Positions 7,311-15,401 are shown, counted from the first letter of the stretch. The stretch is DNA of 37,327 nt from Shewanella sp. NIFS-20-20 (GCF_019209865.1 NZ_JAHUTT010000039.1:1-37327), one strand, 5' to 3'. Notes: generated by a model not told the origin, from the sequence alone. Made by a program: numbers and translations.

Positions 7311-7895
7311 ATGACGGCGACCACTGAACTCACCAAAAAACAAGCCATTGTTGATAGTGCACTTGGCTTGTTTGTGGAGCAAGGGTTCCAGGCAACATCA
7401 ACGGCCAGTATCGCGCGCGCAGCAGGCGTGGCGACTGGCACGTTATTTCATCATTTTCCCAATAAAAATGCCTTACTCGAGCATTTGTTTATTACCATTA
7501 AACAAGAATTTGCGACGGCAATGACCTCAGCCATTAAGCCTGAGATGTCGATTGAACAACAAGCCAAACATTTGTGGTTAGCCGCCATCGAATGGGCATT
7601 GACTCAGTCAGATAAGCAACTGTTCTTGCAATGTTATTCGATGTCACCAGCCTTGGCGTTATCGGTACGTCACAATGTCATGCACGACACTTTAGGCTTT
7701 ATGAGTGAGTTGCTAGAGGCTGGGCAAGCGCAGGGGCAGATAGCCATGCACCCTCTGCCCATATTGTTGGAGCATTGTCATGGCCAATACATTGCGGCCA
7801 CCCGCTATTTTATCGAACATCCGCAGGACTGGCAGCAGCCTCAGTATCGCGCCGCGAGTGAGGCCATATTTTGGCAATCCATTGCCGCAGGCTAA
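7311..7895 (+). CDS. TetR-family transcriptional regulator
   Basis: The protein has 194 residues. The N-terminal DNA-binding domain is clear: AIVDSALGLFVEQGFQATST, then SIARAAGVATGTLFHHFPNK, with the recognition helix TGTLFHHF. The C-terminal half is a helical ligand-binding and dimerisation domain of a type that cannot be assigned to a ligand. Starting four bases after the aldehyde dehydrogenase stop, it is almost certainly in that operon. It probably represses it through the palindrome at 5799-5818, with an aldehyde or fatty compound as likely inducer (inference). It converges with csgG with four bases between stops. Confidence 0.9.
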   Translation: MTATTELTKKQAIVDSALGLFVEQGFQATSTASIARAAGVATGTLFHHFPNKNALLEHLFITIKQEFATAMTSAIKPEMSIEQQAKHLWLAAIEWALTQSDKQLFLQCYSMSPALALSVRHNVMHDTLGFMSELLEAGQAQGQIAMHPLPILLEHCHGQYIAATRYFIEHPQDWQQPQYRAASEAIFWQSIAAG

Positions 7896-7899
7896 TTAA

Positions 7900-8679
7900 C
7901 TAAACCGGCTTATCGGCGTCAATCCCTGCTGGCGCCCAATAGCCTTGATTGATCCCTTTTTCTACCATTTCGGCCACCGCTAACTCAATGGCGGCTAATA
8001 CACAAAACTGCACCGGCTCATTGGTACTAAAACCAATTTCGGCTTCAGCCAAGCGATTTAAGCTAGTGTATCGAAACAAGCCTGCCCGCATCTCTTGAGA
8101 GAATACTCGTTTGGTGGTCGATACTGACATCATCACTTTACCCGTGTGGACATCCACCGCCCGGAGATATATGGTCACTTGATCTTCGCGATACAACTCA
8201 GACGCACCAATGCCATAATATTCCACCCCAGCCCCGCCGGTGCTCACATTGGTTTCATAGCTAATAATGCCGCCTTCGAGTAATAATCTCGCGGTAGAGA
8301 GGTTTGGTGCCTCATCTTTACCATTTTGGCGATTCGAAATTTTTCGTTCCGTCAGAAGATTTTGCAGCCCTTCTCGCTCCACTGGAGTAAACCAGCCAGA
8401 CTCGAGTAAGGTTTGGATTAACATCGAGGTAGCTCCTTGAGTCACTGCCGTCGAAAATGAGCTGACGTTGGCCTGAGGCTTGTATTGGCCGGTTTGATCG
8501 CGAAACGAATACACGGCAACAGGGATAGGAAATTTTGGCCCTGGTGACTGTTGTAAGGTCTGCATGGTTTCACTGATGCGGTTTACTTCGGCATCGGTTG
8601 AGCTGAAATCGGGTTTGGGCACTAAACCACAACCACTTAAAAGTAAGACAGGTAATGTCAATAACAGCAGTCGTTTCAT
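7900..8679 (-). CDS. csgG: CsgG, outer-membrane curli secretion channel lipoprotein
   Basis: CsgG forms the nonameric outer-membrane pore that exports curli subunits. The frame encodes about 259 residues from ATG 8679. A lipoprotein signal peptide (MKRLLLLTLPVLLLSGC) puts the lipidated Cys at about residue 17. PIPVAVYSFRDQTGQYKPQA and SSFSTAVTQGA follow, then LIQTLLESGWFTPVEREGL and LRAVDVHTGKVMMSV, all typical CsgG segments. It starts one base after the csgF stop (TAATATG) with a G-rich site upstream, so translation is coupled. It is the third gene of csgE-csgF-csgG. No curli subunit genes are seen near it. Confidence 0.95.
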   Translation of the reverse strand: MKRLLLLTLPVLLLSGCGLVPKPDFSSTDAEVNRISETMQTLQQSPGPKFPIPVAVYSFRDQTGQYKPQANVSSFSTAVTQGATSMLIQTLLESGWFTPVEREGLQNLLTERKISNRQNGKDEAPNLSTARLLLEGGIISYETNVSTGGAGVEYYGIGASELYREDQVTIYLRAVDVHTGKVMMSVSTTKRVFSQEMRAGLFRYTSLNRLAEAEIGFSTNEPVQFCVLAAIELAVAEMVEKGINQGYWAPAGIDADKPV

Positions 8680-8680
8680 A

Positions 8681-9067
8681 TTAACCCCCATACGTTGGTA
8701 ATTCGATGACGGTGACTTCACCGGTTAGATTGTTGGTGATGGTCAGTCGAACACCAGAGCCAGTCGCGGCCACTTCGATGCGATAATCACCAGTATCATA
8801 GGTACCTTCAGTAATGTCACCGTCCGCGACTCGGCGGGTAATGCTATTAATGATGTTACGTTCCAAGGATTCTTTAAAGCGGGTCACGAAATCCTTTTCA
8901 CTTGATTCGGAGCTGTGGTCATTTTGGGCGTTGGCCTTATTCAGCAAAAAGCTGCCATTGAGCGGACTCCCACCAAAACTGGGGTTAATGGGGGTATACA
9001 CCAGTTCTGTTGCCGCCAGAGGGGCAGACAGACATACTAGACTGGCTATCAATGTAATTTTTTTCAT
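8681..9067 (-). CDS. csgF: CsgF, curli assembly factor
   Basis: The protein has about 128 residues. It begins with a signal peptide (MKKITLIASLVCLSAPLAA) and the conserved mature start ELVYTPINPSFGGSPLNGS, which in Escherichia coli inserts into the CsgG pore and forms the second constriction. A Ser/Glu-rich linker and a domain ending in TGDYRIEVAA and VTVIELPTYGG follow. CsgF sits at the outside of the pore and helps the nucleator CsgB. I chose ATG 9067, preceded by AGGAT; upstream in-frame codons would break the signal peptide. It lies 28 bases after csgE. Confidence 0.94.
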   Translation of the reverse strand: MKKITLIASLVCLSAPLAATELVYTPINPSFGGSPLNGSFLLNKANAQNDHSSESSEKDFVTRFKESLERNIINSITRRVADGDITEGTYDTGDYRIEVAATGSGVRLTITNNLTGEVTVIELPTYGG

Positions 9068-9095
9068 TATTATCATCCTAAAATCCAGCATTATC

Positions 9096-9548
9096 TTATT
9101 CAACGACATCGGATAGGGCGTTAGCCCGCACTTGAGCAATGTAATCTATGGTCAGGAGTAAGGCTTGTTCGGCTTTTTCTTTGATGGGGCTCGCCCGGCG
9201 ACCAAAATAGGTCACATAGATCACCGTGCCATTAACATCCAACATTAACTTGGTACCGGCTTGGGGGAAGACGGTTTCAGTTAATGTGACATTGAAACCT
9301 TGAGTGAAGGGTAAATCACGCCAATAGCCCGAATAGTAAAAAGAGAAATCCTTACCAAAACGGGTTAGGGTTCTATCAATAACTAAGCCACTGATTTCAA
9401 TGTCATCATTTGCTTTACTTGGCGTACCAAACAGGCACAGCGCCAAGCAAATCACGAGCAGAAATTTAAGTGAGTTAGCGAAGTAGAGCTGGAATGACAC
9501 CAAAAACACCCACAAGTTAACAAATTGTTTACTGGAGGTTATCAGCAT
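9096..9548 (-). CDS. csgE: CsgE, periplasmic curli secretion cap
   Basis: CsgE caps the periplasmic side of CsgG and directs CsgA to it. The frame has 150 residues, longer at the N-terminus than the roughly 130 residues usual for the family: a hydrophobic export signal is seen at about 25-46, ending near TPSKAND. The mature part fits the family, with EISGLVIDRTLTRFGKDF, then FSFYYSGYWRDL, NVTLTETVFP, and the helix KEKAEQALLLTIDYIAQV. The start site is weak (AAAGA before ATG) and a later non-ATG start is possible. A 12-bp hairpin lies 15 bases upstream. Confidence 0.88.
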   Translation of the reverse strand: MLITSSKQFVNLWVFLVSFQLYFANSLKFLLVICLALCLFGTPSKANDDIEISGLVIDRTLTRFGKDFSFYYSGYWRDLPFTQGFNVTLTETVFPQAGTKLMLDVNGTVIYVTYFGRRASPIKEKAEQALLLTIDYIAQVRANALSDVVE

Positions 9549-9562
9549 TCTTTGGGATAAGT

Positions 9563-9607
9563 CACCTGCAACTCTATAATTTAGCCCATAGGATTGAGTC
9601 GCAGGTG
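9563..9607 (-). promoter_or_regulatory. 12-bp RNA hairpin in front of csgE
   Basis: On the minus strand CACCTGCGACTC (9607-9596) can pair with GAGTTGCAGGTG (9574-9563) over all twelve positions, with one G-U pair. A 21-base loop separates the arms. It lies between iadA and csgE, about 15 bases before the csgE start. No U tract follows, so it does not look like an intrinsic terminator. It could be a 5' leader structure or a protein-binding site. Confidence 0.45.
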
Positions 9608-9645
9608 GGAAATTAATACTTTAGGATTACATTATTGCGAAGTAA

Positions 9646-10818
9646 TCAGCGCATTTCAAATTGACCATAGCGACTCGGTTGGCCATCACGCATCAGCGCT
9701 TGACCGCGGCTCCAGACACTATCAATGGCTAAATCTGGGCTCATCAATACCAGATCAGCATCCTGACCCACCCCAAGGTATCCCTTGTTCGAAAGCTTTA
9801 AATTGCGCGCCGCATTGGTACTGACCAGCTTAATGGCATCGGTTAATGGCAATTTTGCCGCCACCAAATCACAAAACGCTTCATAAAGGCTGGCGATACG
9901 CCCCATTTCTAATCCGGTTAACTCACCGCGCTCATTGAAGATAGGTAAGCTAGCATGGCCATCAGAGCTCACACTCATGTGCTCAATACCTACCCCGGCG
10001 TGTAAGGCTTGCATAACCGCATCAACCACCGCCACTTCACCACTATCCAGACAGGCTTGATTGGTCGATGCCGTAAAATCAATCACACCGCCTGCCTTTG
10101 CAAAATTAAATCCTTGTTCTAACAACGCCTGACTTCGATTCATATGGGTCGGATAAAATTGCGTGATGGGAATATCCGTTTGCGCGGCCACGTGATGGAG
10201 CGGTGCTATGCCCGCACGACCATCGCCGACATGAACAAACACCGTGCCGGCCTTTTGAGATAGCATGCCACCGACCCTTGCCTCGGCGGCCACCCTCGCC
10301 AGCTCATTCACCGTAAGCTGCGAACCGCGATGATCGCTAATAGCAATTTCACCGATGCCGATCACCTGATCAATCAACATTAAATCTCGCGTAATCGTGC
10401 CGGTTAAGGTCACCACTGGGTATGCATACGAGCCGGTATAACAAAAGACATTTAAGCCGTCATACGTTAGACCTTTAGCCTTAGCCAGCAAATCTTCTAA
10501 GCTGCGGCTCACCGCATCAGTACCTAACGCAGCCACTAAGGTCGTCACCCCAAATCGGCTCGCATCGGTTAACTCCATCGCGCGGGTGCGAGTGTGAAAA
10601 CCGCCTTCTCCACCGCCGCCGGTAATATGCACTAAGGGGTCAACTAAGCCCGGGATCACCAACATGCCTTCGGCATTTAAGGTTTGGTGTACTTGGCCGG
10701 CAATCGCAATATCGCGGCCCATGGCTAAAATCTTGCCGCCGCCAATAAGGATATCTATTACGCCCACAGGCTCAGGGCTATACACGTTAGCATTTCGAAT
10801 CAATAACAATGACGTCAT
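9646..10818 (-). CDS. iadA: Isoaspartyl dipeptidase (amidohydrolase), variant metal site
   Basis: This 390-residue amidohydrolase is predicted to cleave beta-aspartyl dipeptides formed when proteins age. Counting from the GTG at 10824, a GGGGE motif (E73), TGSY, SDHR (R166), FVHVGD (H198), PTHMNR (H227) and SSDG (D288) match the E. coli IadA active site. Two metal ligands differ: the usual HxH is PLVH (Leu64 for the first His), and the Lys that is carboxylated in E. coli is Glu159 in GIGEIAISDHR. The glutamate may replace the modified lysine. I chose ATG 10818 (GAGGGA eight bases upstream). It reads toward csgE and may be cotranscribed with it. Confidence 0.85.
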   Translation of the reverse strand: MTSLLLIRNANVYSPEPVGVIDILIGGGKILAMGRDIAIAGQVHQTLNAEGMLVIPGLVDPLVHITGGGGEGGFHTRTRAMELTDASRFGVTTLVAALGTDAVSRSLEDLLAKAKGLTYDGLNVFCYTGSYAYPVVTLTGTITRDLMLIDQVIGIGEIAISDHRGSQLTVNELARVAAEARVGGMLSQKAGTVFVHVGDGRAGIAPLHHVAAQTDIPITQFYPTHMNRSQALLEQGFNFAKAGGVIDFTASTNQACLDSGEVAVVDAVMQALHAGVGIEHMSVSSDGHASLPIFNERGELTGLEMGRIASLYEAFCDLVAAKLPLTDAIKLVSTNAARNLKLSNKGYLGVGQDADLVLMSPDLAIDSVWSRGQALMRDGQPSRYGQFEMR

Positions 10819-10913
10819 GGTCACATTCCCTCTAAAAGTGATGCGAGCCTAGCTTGAGCACTAACAATTGTCATGGCCTGCCCACAGGTTTGTGGGGCAT
10901 ATCACCAAAAGGG

Positions 10914-11297
10914 TCATATGGCTTGGGTAAATAGCCAGAAGGTCGCAATGATCGCCACAAACCAACTCGTGCTGCGCAGCTTATCCCAATTGGTCAGATA
11001 GAACACTTGATAACTTACCCTAGCTAAAATATGAACAACAGCAGCGATTTCAGCAACTTGATTAATCGAGCCTGTGGCTATGACCAGTAACACGGCTGGC
11101 GCAAATAGCAGTAACGATTCAAAGGCATTCTGATGTGCTGCCACCGCTCGAGCGCCAAATCCAGTTAATCTTGCCTGCTGCGCCCGCGGATGCGCATTAT
11201 CATAGCCGCCATCTTTAGCCATTGCCCAAGCTACTGGGGCCTTCGCTAAGTAAGGCAACACCATTGCCAGCAATAAACATACGATCAATACATTCAT
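10914..11297 (-). CDS. MAPEG family membrane protein
   Basis: The protein has 127 residues with four membrane segments, at about 1-19, 55-78, 80-100 and 108-126. The conserved segment AVAAHQNAFESLLLFAPAV between the first two is diagnostic of the membrane-associated eicosanoid/glutathione metabolism (MAPEG) fold. Bacterial members are mostly uncharacterised, and a glutathione-dependent activity is only inferred from the family. AAGGAT six bases before ATG supports the start. It is on the same strand as iadA, 95 bases upstream of that gene's start, with a modest hairpin (about 10875-10897) between. Confidence 0.85.
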   Translation of the reverse strand: MNVLIVCLLLAMVLPYLAKAPVAWAMAKDGGYDNAHPRAQQARLTGFGARAVAAHQNAFESLLLFAPAVLLVIATGSINQVAEIAAVVHILARVSYQVFYLTNWDKLRSTSWFVAIIATFWLFTQAI

Positions 11298-11429
11298 TTT
11301 TTCATCCTTTTAGCTTCCAAGTTGCCTATTATGCCCACCTCAAATTGGTGAGATTAACAGCGATTAATTAGTCAAATATGCAGCGCAGCAGTACATTACA
11401 ATACCTCAAAAAAGTAAATCACTTCCTCG

Positions 11430-12413
11430 ATGGCATTTTTACCTAAGCTCGATAATACTGGTATTTCGGTTATCAATGATACACATCACCACTATACAAA
11501 ACTTATGCAATCACTTACCCAAGAGCACATTGTTGCTGGGAGTGCCTTGATTGTTGAAGGAGGTGGGCAAAGAGGGATTTTTGGGGCGGGCATTCTCGAC
11601 AGCTGGTTAAAGGCGAACTTTAACCCATTTCAGTTATTGATTGGCACCTCCGCTGGGGCGCAAAATATTAGTGCCTATCTCGCTGGTCAGCATGGCTATG
11701 CCAAACAATGCATTCAGATCTTGTCTCGGGATAAACACTTTTTCAATGTGAGCCGCCGCTTAATCGGCAAAAGCATGCTGGATTTAGATTGGTATTTTGC
11801 CCAGACCAAGCAAAAAGGCATGGGACTCGATCTCCAACAAGCCAGCCGCAATAGCCTCGATAGGCACGTGCTATTTACCGCCACCCGCGCCACGGGGTTA
11901 ATCGCCGAATACCATCAACCTCAAATCCATAATTGGTTCGATATCCTTAAAGCCAGTAGCGCCCTGCCATTTCTTTACAGCCATGATGCCATGCTCAGTG
12001 GGCGTAAGTATTTTGATGGTGGGGTTGCGGCGCCGCTGCCAGTAAAAAAGGCATATGAATTAGGCGCACGTAAAATCGTGGTGATCCGCTCCACCCATGC
12101 GCAATATCAAGCGCACTTACCGGCATTACATCACTTAAAAGAATGGTTCTGCCAACATGGTTCATGCCCTGCGCCCATCGATTTATTGGATCTGCATGAG
12201 CAAAATTATCGCAGCGAATTAGAGTTTATTAACCATAAACCGCATGATGCCGAGATCATCCAAATTTTCCCCACCAAGGCGCTAGAGTCGAGCTTGATTG
12301 GCAGTCACTTACCGCAATTAGAACGCGATTATCAACACGGGGCATCGGTGGGTAAATTGGCGCTCAAGCAACTGAAACATCAATTTACGGCCACGATGAA
12401 ATTCAGTGCCTAA
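11430..12413 (+). CDS. Patatin-like phospholipase, YjjU type
   Basis: The protein has 327 residues. It carries the complete Ser-Asp dyad of patatin lipases: the oxyanion loop EGGGQRGIF at about 43-51, the nucleophile motif GTSAGA at about 71-76, and the catalytic Asp in YFDGGVAAPLPV. The LDLDWYF segment and RIP-like C-terminal region (SHLPQLERDYQHG) are also found in E. coli YjjU. No export signal is visible, so it is probably cytoplasmic or membrane-associated. The first ATG (11430) lacks a clear ribosome binding site; ATG 11505 would give a shorter N-terminus. The Lon-like protease gene follows after 107 bases in the same direction, so cotranscription is possible. Confidence 0.85.
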   Translation: MAFLPKLDNTGISVINDTHHHYTKLMQSLTQEHIVAGSALIVEGGGQRGIFGAGILDSWLKANFNPFQLLIGTSAGAQNISAYLAGQHGYAKQCIQILSRDKHFFNVSRRLIGKSMLDLDWYFAQTKQKGMGLDLQQASRNSLDRHVLFTATRATGLIAEYHQPQIHNWFDILKASSALPFLYSHDAMLSGRKYFDGGVAAPLPVKKAYELGARKIVVIRSTHAQYQAHLPALHHLKEWFCQHGSCPAPIDLLDLHEQNYRSELEFINHKPHDAEIIQIFPTKALESSLIGSHLPQLERDYQHGASVGKLALKQLKHQFTATMKFSA

Positions 12414-12520
12414 CAACAATTTAGCAACATAAATCGCCGTAATTCTCATTTATTCTTTGCCTTACGCTACAAGCTATCTTATTGTCGTTATTAAGGTTCT
12501 TGCACATATAAGGATATGCC

Positions 12521-14893
12521 ATGGCGATACATTCACTGGATAGCAAGCAAGTATACCGCCAGACTCGACTGGCACAGCCCACTGAAGATATTCTTTCAAG
12601 CCATGATTTTGCACCGATTGACGAAATCTTGGGACAGCAACGAGCGCGCCAAGCGCTCGAATTTGCCATGTCGATTAAAGACAAGGGATATAACATCTAC
12701 GCCATCGGTGAAAATGGCTTAGGTAAGCGCACCATGATTTTGCGTTATCTCAATAGCCACAATTCTGTGGTTAACCCCTTGTATGACTGGTGCTATATCA
12801 AGAACTTTGATGAAGAGCGATGTCCGAGCGTATTAAAATTACCCCAAGGCAGTGCCAAGCAATTTAAAAAAGCCATTGAGTCCTTACTCAATAAGTTAGT
12901 CAAAGCGCTGCCACTAGCCTTTGATAACGACATGTACCATAGCCGCGCCGATCAATTGAAAAATCAGCTGAGTTTGCAGCAAGAAACCTTGATGCAAGAG
13001 CTTAGTGATGCCGCCAGTCAACGTCATATTGCGCTCACTATCAGTACCCTTGGCGATTACCAATTAACCGCGATGCAAAATGAAGAAGAGGCGCATACCG
13101 AAGAAAGTTATGATGCTCTAAGTGAGTCAGACCAAGTGAGGTTTGAACAAGATATCCAGTTTTTAGAGAAGAAACTCCGACGCGTGATCCGCACCCTAAC
13201 CGAGTGGGAAGATGAGTTTAGTGACAAACAAAAAGAGCATGATGATCAAGTAGCCAAAGGTGTGCTAAGTCACTACTTGCGGCCATTAAAAAAACGCTAT
13301 CGTGATCAAGAGGCAGTGCATCAATTTATCACCGCCTTAGGCAAGGATATTCTAGAAAATTTAGATTTATTTCTGGATGCCAGTGAAGAGGAAGCCTCGT
13401 TAGCCATTGCCTCGTTAGAGAAAAAATTACCGCGCCGCTATCAAGTCAATGTGCTGGTCTCTAGCCATGCCGATCAAACATTACCTGTGATAGTCGAAGA
13501 CAACCCTAGTTACCATAGCCTGTTTGGTTATATTGAAAATGCCAGTTTTAAAGGCACTGTGTTTACCGACTTTTCATTGATCCGCCCCGGCAGTTTACAT
13601 AAAGCCAATGGGGGTGTGTTATTGATGGATGCGGCCAAAGTGCTCGAACGCCCTTATGTCTGGGATGGCTTAAAGCGTGCCTTACGCTCGAAACAACTGG
13701 ACTTAAGTTCTCTCGAGCGTGAAGTGAGCTTATCAGGCGCCATTTCATTAGCCCCCGAACCCATTCCATTAGAAGTTAAAATTATCTTATTTGGCGATCG
13801 ACAAACCTACCAATTATTACAGCATTACGATCCTGATTTTTCCGAGTTATTTCGGGTCACTGCCGATTTTGAGCACAGCATGGAGCGAACAGAAAACTCC
13901 GAAAGCCAGTATGCCAAGTTTATTGCCTCGATAGTGCAAGAAAATCAAATGCTGCCATGCTCCCTCAACGCTATGGAGCGAGTCGTCGAATTCAGTAGTC
14001 GGCGCGCCGGCCACCAAGACAAAATTTCTCTTTACTCGGTAGAAGCCGCCAATTTATTACGCGAAGCCAATTATTTTGCCCAATCGGCTGCGGCCGAGAT
14101 GATCGAAAGCGAACATATCGCCCAAGCCATTAGCGCCCGCGATCACCGAGTGTCACGAATGCAAAGCCATATAATGGAATCCTTTAAAGATGGCACCACG
14201 TTAATTCAAGTCAGCGGCACTAAGGTTGGTCAAGTCAATGCCTTGTCGGTGTTATCCAGTGGCGATCATGAATTTGGCGTGCCTAACCGTATCACTGCCA
14301 CCACTGCTTGCGGCAAAGGGGAAATCCTCGATATTGAAAACAAGGTCAAACTCAGTGGGAGCATCCACTCTAAAGGGGTGTACATTCTTAGCGCGTATCT
14401 CAATACTATGTTGGCCAAAGAGCAACGTCTTCCCATCAATTGTCACATGACCTTTGAACAATCCTATGGCGGCATTGATGGCGATAGTGCGTCGATGGCT
14501 GAATGCTGTGCCATTTTATCGGCCATCAGTGAACGCCCTATATTTCAACATCTGGCCATTACTGGCTCGATGGATCAATTCGGTGAGTCCCAGCCTATCG
14601 GCGGCGTGAACGAGAAAATCGAAGGTTTCTTCGATGTTTGTCAATTAAAAGGCCGCAATGAACAACAGGGAGTGATCATCCCTCATACTAATATTGCCAA
14701 CCTCATGCTCAGGCAAGATATTGTCGATGAAATAGCGGCAGGCCGTTTTCATATTTGGAGTGTGAGCAATGTCATGGAGGCCATGAGTTTATTATCAGGT
14801 ACCAGTCTCGATGCCAATGATGAGCTGCATATTTTAGCGCTCGCCCAGGCCAAGCTCAGTTCGGTTCGCGCTTTTCAAGCCAGCCATAAATAA
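12521..14893 (+). CDS. Lon-like ATP-dependent protease (AAA_32 / Lon C domain)
   Basis: This 790-residue cytoplasmic protease is related to LonB/YcbZ. It has an N-terminal AAA-type region with GENGLGKRT (about 63-71) as degenerate Walker A. A long charged helical insert (about 120-290) interrupts it. FLIRPGSLHKANGGVLLMDA follows as a Walker B-like region, and WDGLKRALR closes the ATPase. The C-terminal Lon proteolytic domain has the Ser-Lys dyad at S656 (GIDGDSASMAE) and K699 (GGVNEKIEG), the same 43-residue spacing as in E. coli Lon. It should therefore be an active peptidase; its substrates are unknown. AAGGAT before ATG fixes the start. Confidence 0.9.
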   Translation: MAIHSLDSKQVYRQTRLAQPTEDILSSHDFAPIDEILGQQRARQALEFAMSIKDKGYNIYAIGENGLGKRTMILRYLNSHNSVVNPLYDWCYIKNFDEERCPSVLKLPQGSAKQFKKAIESLLNKLVKALPLAFDNDMYHSRADQLKNQLSLQQETLMQELSDAASQRHIALTISTLGDYQLTAMQNEEEAHTEESYDALSESDQVRFEQDIQFLEKKLRRVIRTLTEWEDEFSDKQKEHDDQVAKGVLSHYLRPLKKRYRDQEAVHQFITALGKDILENLDLFLDASEEEASLAIASLEKKLPRRYQVNVLVSSHADQTLPVIVEDNPSYHSLFGYIENASFKGTVFTDFSLIRPGSLHKANGGVLLMDAAKVLERPYVWDGLKRALRSKQLDLSSLEREVSLSGAISLAPEPIPLEVKIILFGDRQTYQLLQHYDPDFSELFRVTADFEHSMERTENSESQYAKFIASIVQENQMLPCSLNAMERVVEFSSRRAGHQDKISLYSVEAANLLREANYFAQSAAAEMIESEHIAQAISARDHRVSRMQSHIMESFKDGTTLIQVSGTKVGQVNALSVLSSGDHEFGVPNRITATTACGKGEILDIENKVKLSGSIHSKGVYILSAYLNTMLAKEQRLPINCHMTFEQSYGGIDGDSASMAECCAILSAISERPIFQHLAITGSMDQFGESQPIGGVNEKIEGFFDVCQLKGRNEQQGVIIPHTNIANLMLRQDIVDEIAAGRFHIWSVSNVMEAMSLLSGTSLDANDELHILALAQAKLSSVRAFQASHK

Positions 14894-14916
14894 AAAAAGC
14901 CGCTGAGATCAGCGGC
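14892..14916 (-). terminator. Leftward intrinsic terminator
   Basis: GCCGCTGA/TCAGCGGC (14899-14906 with 14909-14916) is preceded on the plus strand by seven A residues. Read leftward this is a GC-rich hairpin followed by seven U residues. It overlaps the stop codon of the Lon-like gene but terminates minus-strand transcripts, such as those from the small ORF at 14991-15206 or readthrough from mtgA. No U run follows on the plus strand. Confidence 0.7.
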
Positions 14917-14990
14917 AAACTTGGGTAAATATACAAGGTTTGAGATGACAAAAAGTGCCATAAAAGTAGGTAATCATGATGTTCAACAAA

Positions 14991-15206
14991 TTAGCCGTGC
15001 TGTTGACTCTCGCTTAACCTGAGCCCTAACGTTTGTGCTTGCACGTCATTAACGGCGCACAGTGGGCACATATCACCTAGGGCTATCATCTTGTCGACGC
15101 GCTGGTGATAGGCATGCCAGCAGTGTCGCAAGTTCACTTGGCGACGACGCCTGCGACGACATAAGACGTGCCGATGGCTATGGCGTAACACCTGATGTCT
15201 AATCAC
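14991..15206 (-). CDS. Small Arg/His/Cys-rich protein of unknown function
   Basis: The frame encodes 71 residues from GTG 15206, with AGGAG eight bases upstream. The N-terminus is very basic (RHSHRHVLCRRRRRR). A central helix with HCWHAYHQRVDKMIALGD leads to CPLC, a possible metal-binding or redox pair, with two more Cys upstream. I do not recognise a family. A good ribosome binding site and a leftward intrinsic terminator 75 bases downstream make expression plausible, although low complexity of the arginine tract raises the chance of a spurious frame. Confidence 0.4.
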   Translation of the reverse strand: MIRHQVLRHSHRHVLCRRRRRRQVNLRHCWHAYHQRVDKMIALGDMCPLCAVNDVQAQTLGLRLSESQQHG

Positions 15207-15272
15207 AGTGATGACTCCTAGTGAGCAAGGGGGATCAAAATAGCTTTAGTAACAAAAATACAACTTAACCAT

Positions 15273-15401
15273 TCAAATCAAAAGCTTAACCAATCTATCA
15301 ACGCCCAAAAGATTACGCCCTCCCTCAAGCAAGGTAAAGCCGCTGCCGCGAAAATTAATCTCAAGCTCGCCGGCGGCTAACGCAGGCTTTGCCTGACTCA
15401 T
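15273..15401 (-). CDS. Possible 42-residue ORF or gene remnant
   Basis: In the otherwise empty stretch 15207-15559, a minus-strand frame from ATG 15401 encodes 42 residues. They include AGELEINFRGSGFTLLEGG, which reads like natural protein rather than noise. GAGGAG directly abuts the ATG, too close for normal initiation, and the frame stays open 13 codons upstream. It could be a genuine small protein or the tail of a decayed gene. The remainder of the stretch shows nothing I can name. Confidence 0.25.
   Translation of the reverse strand: MSQAKPALAAGELEINFRGSGFTLLEGGRNLLGVDRLVKLLI

Noticed and set aside
10875..10897. Terminator between the MAPEG gene and iadA
   Set aside because: TGCCCACA/TGTGGGGCA forms a bulged stem, but no U run follows on either strand.
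15223..15380. Plus-strand frame opposite the 42-residue ORF, ending in a KAAAAKINLKLAGG-type tail
   Set aside because: It has no start codon or ribosome binding site, and the opposite strand reads more like protein; at most one of the two can be real.
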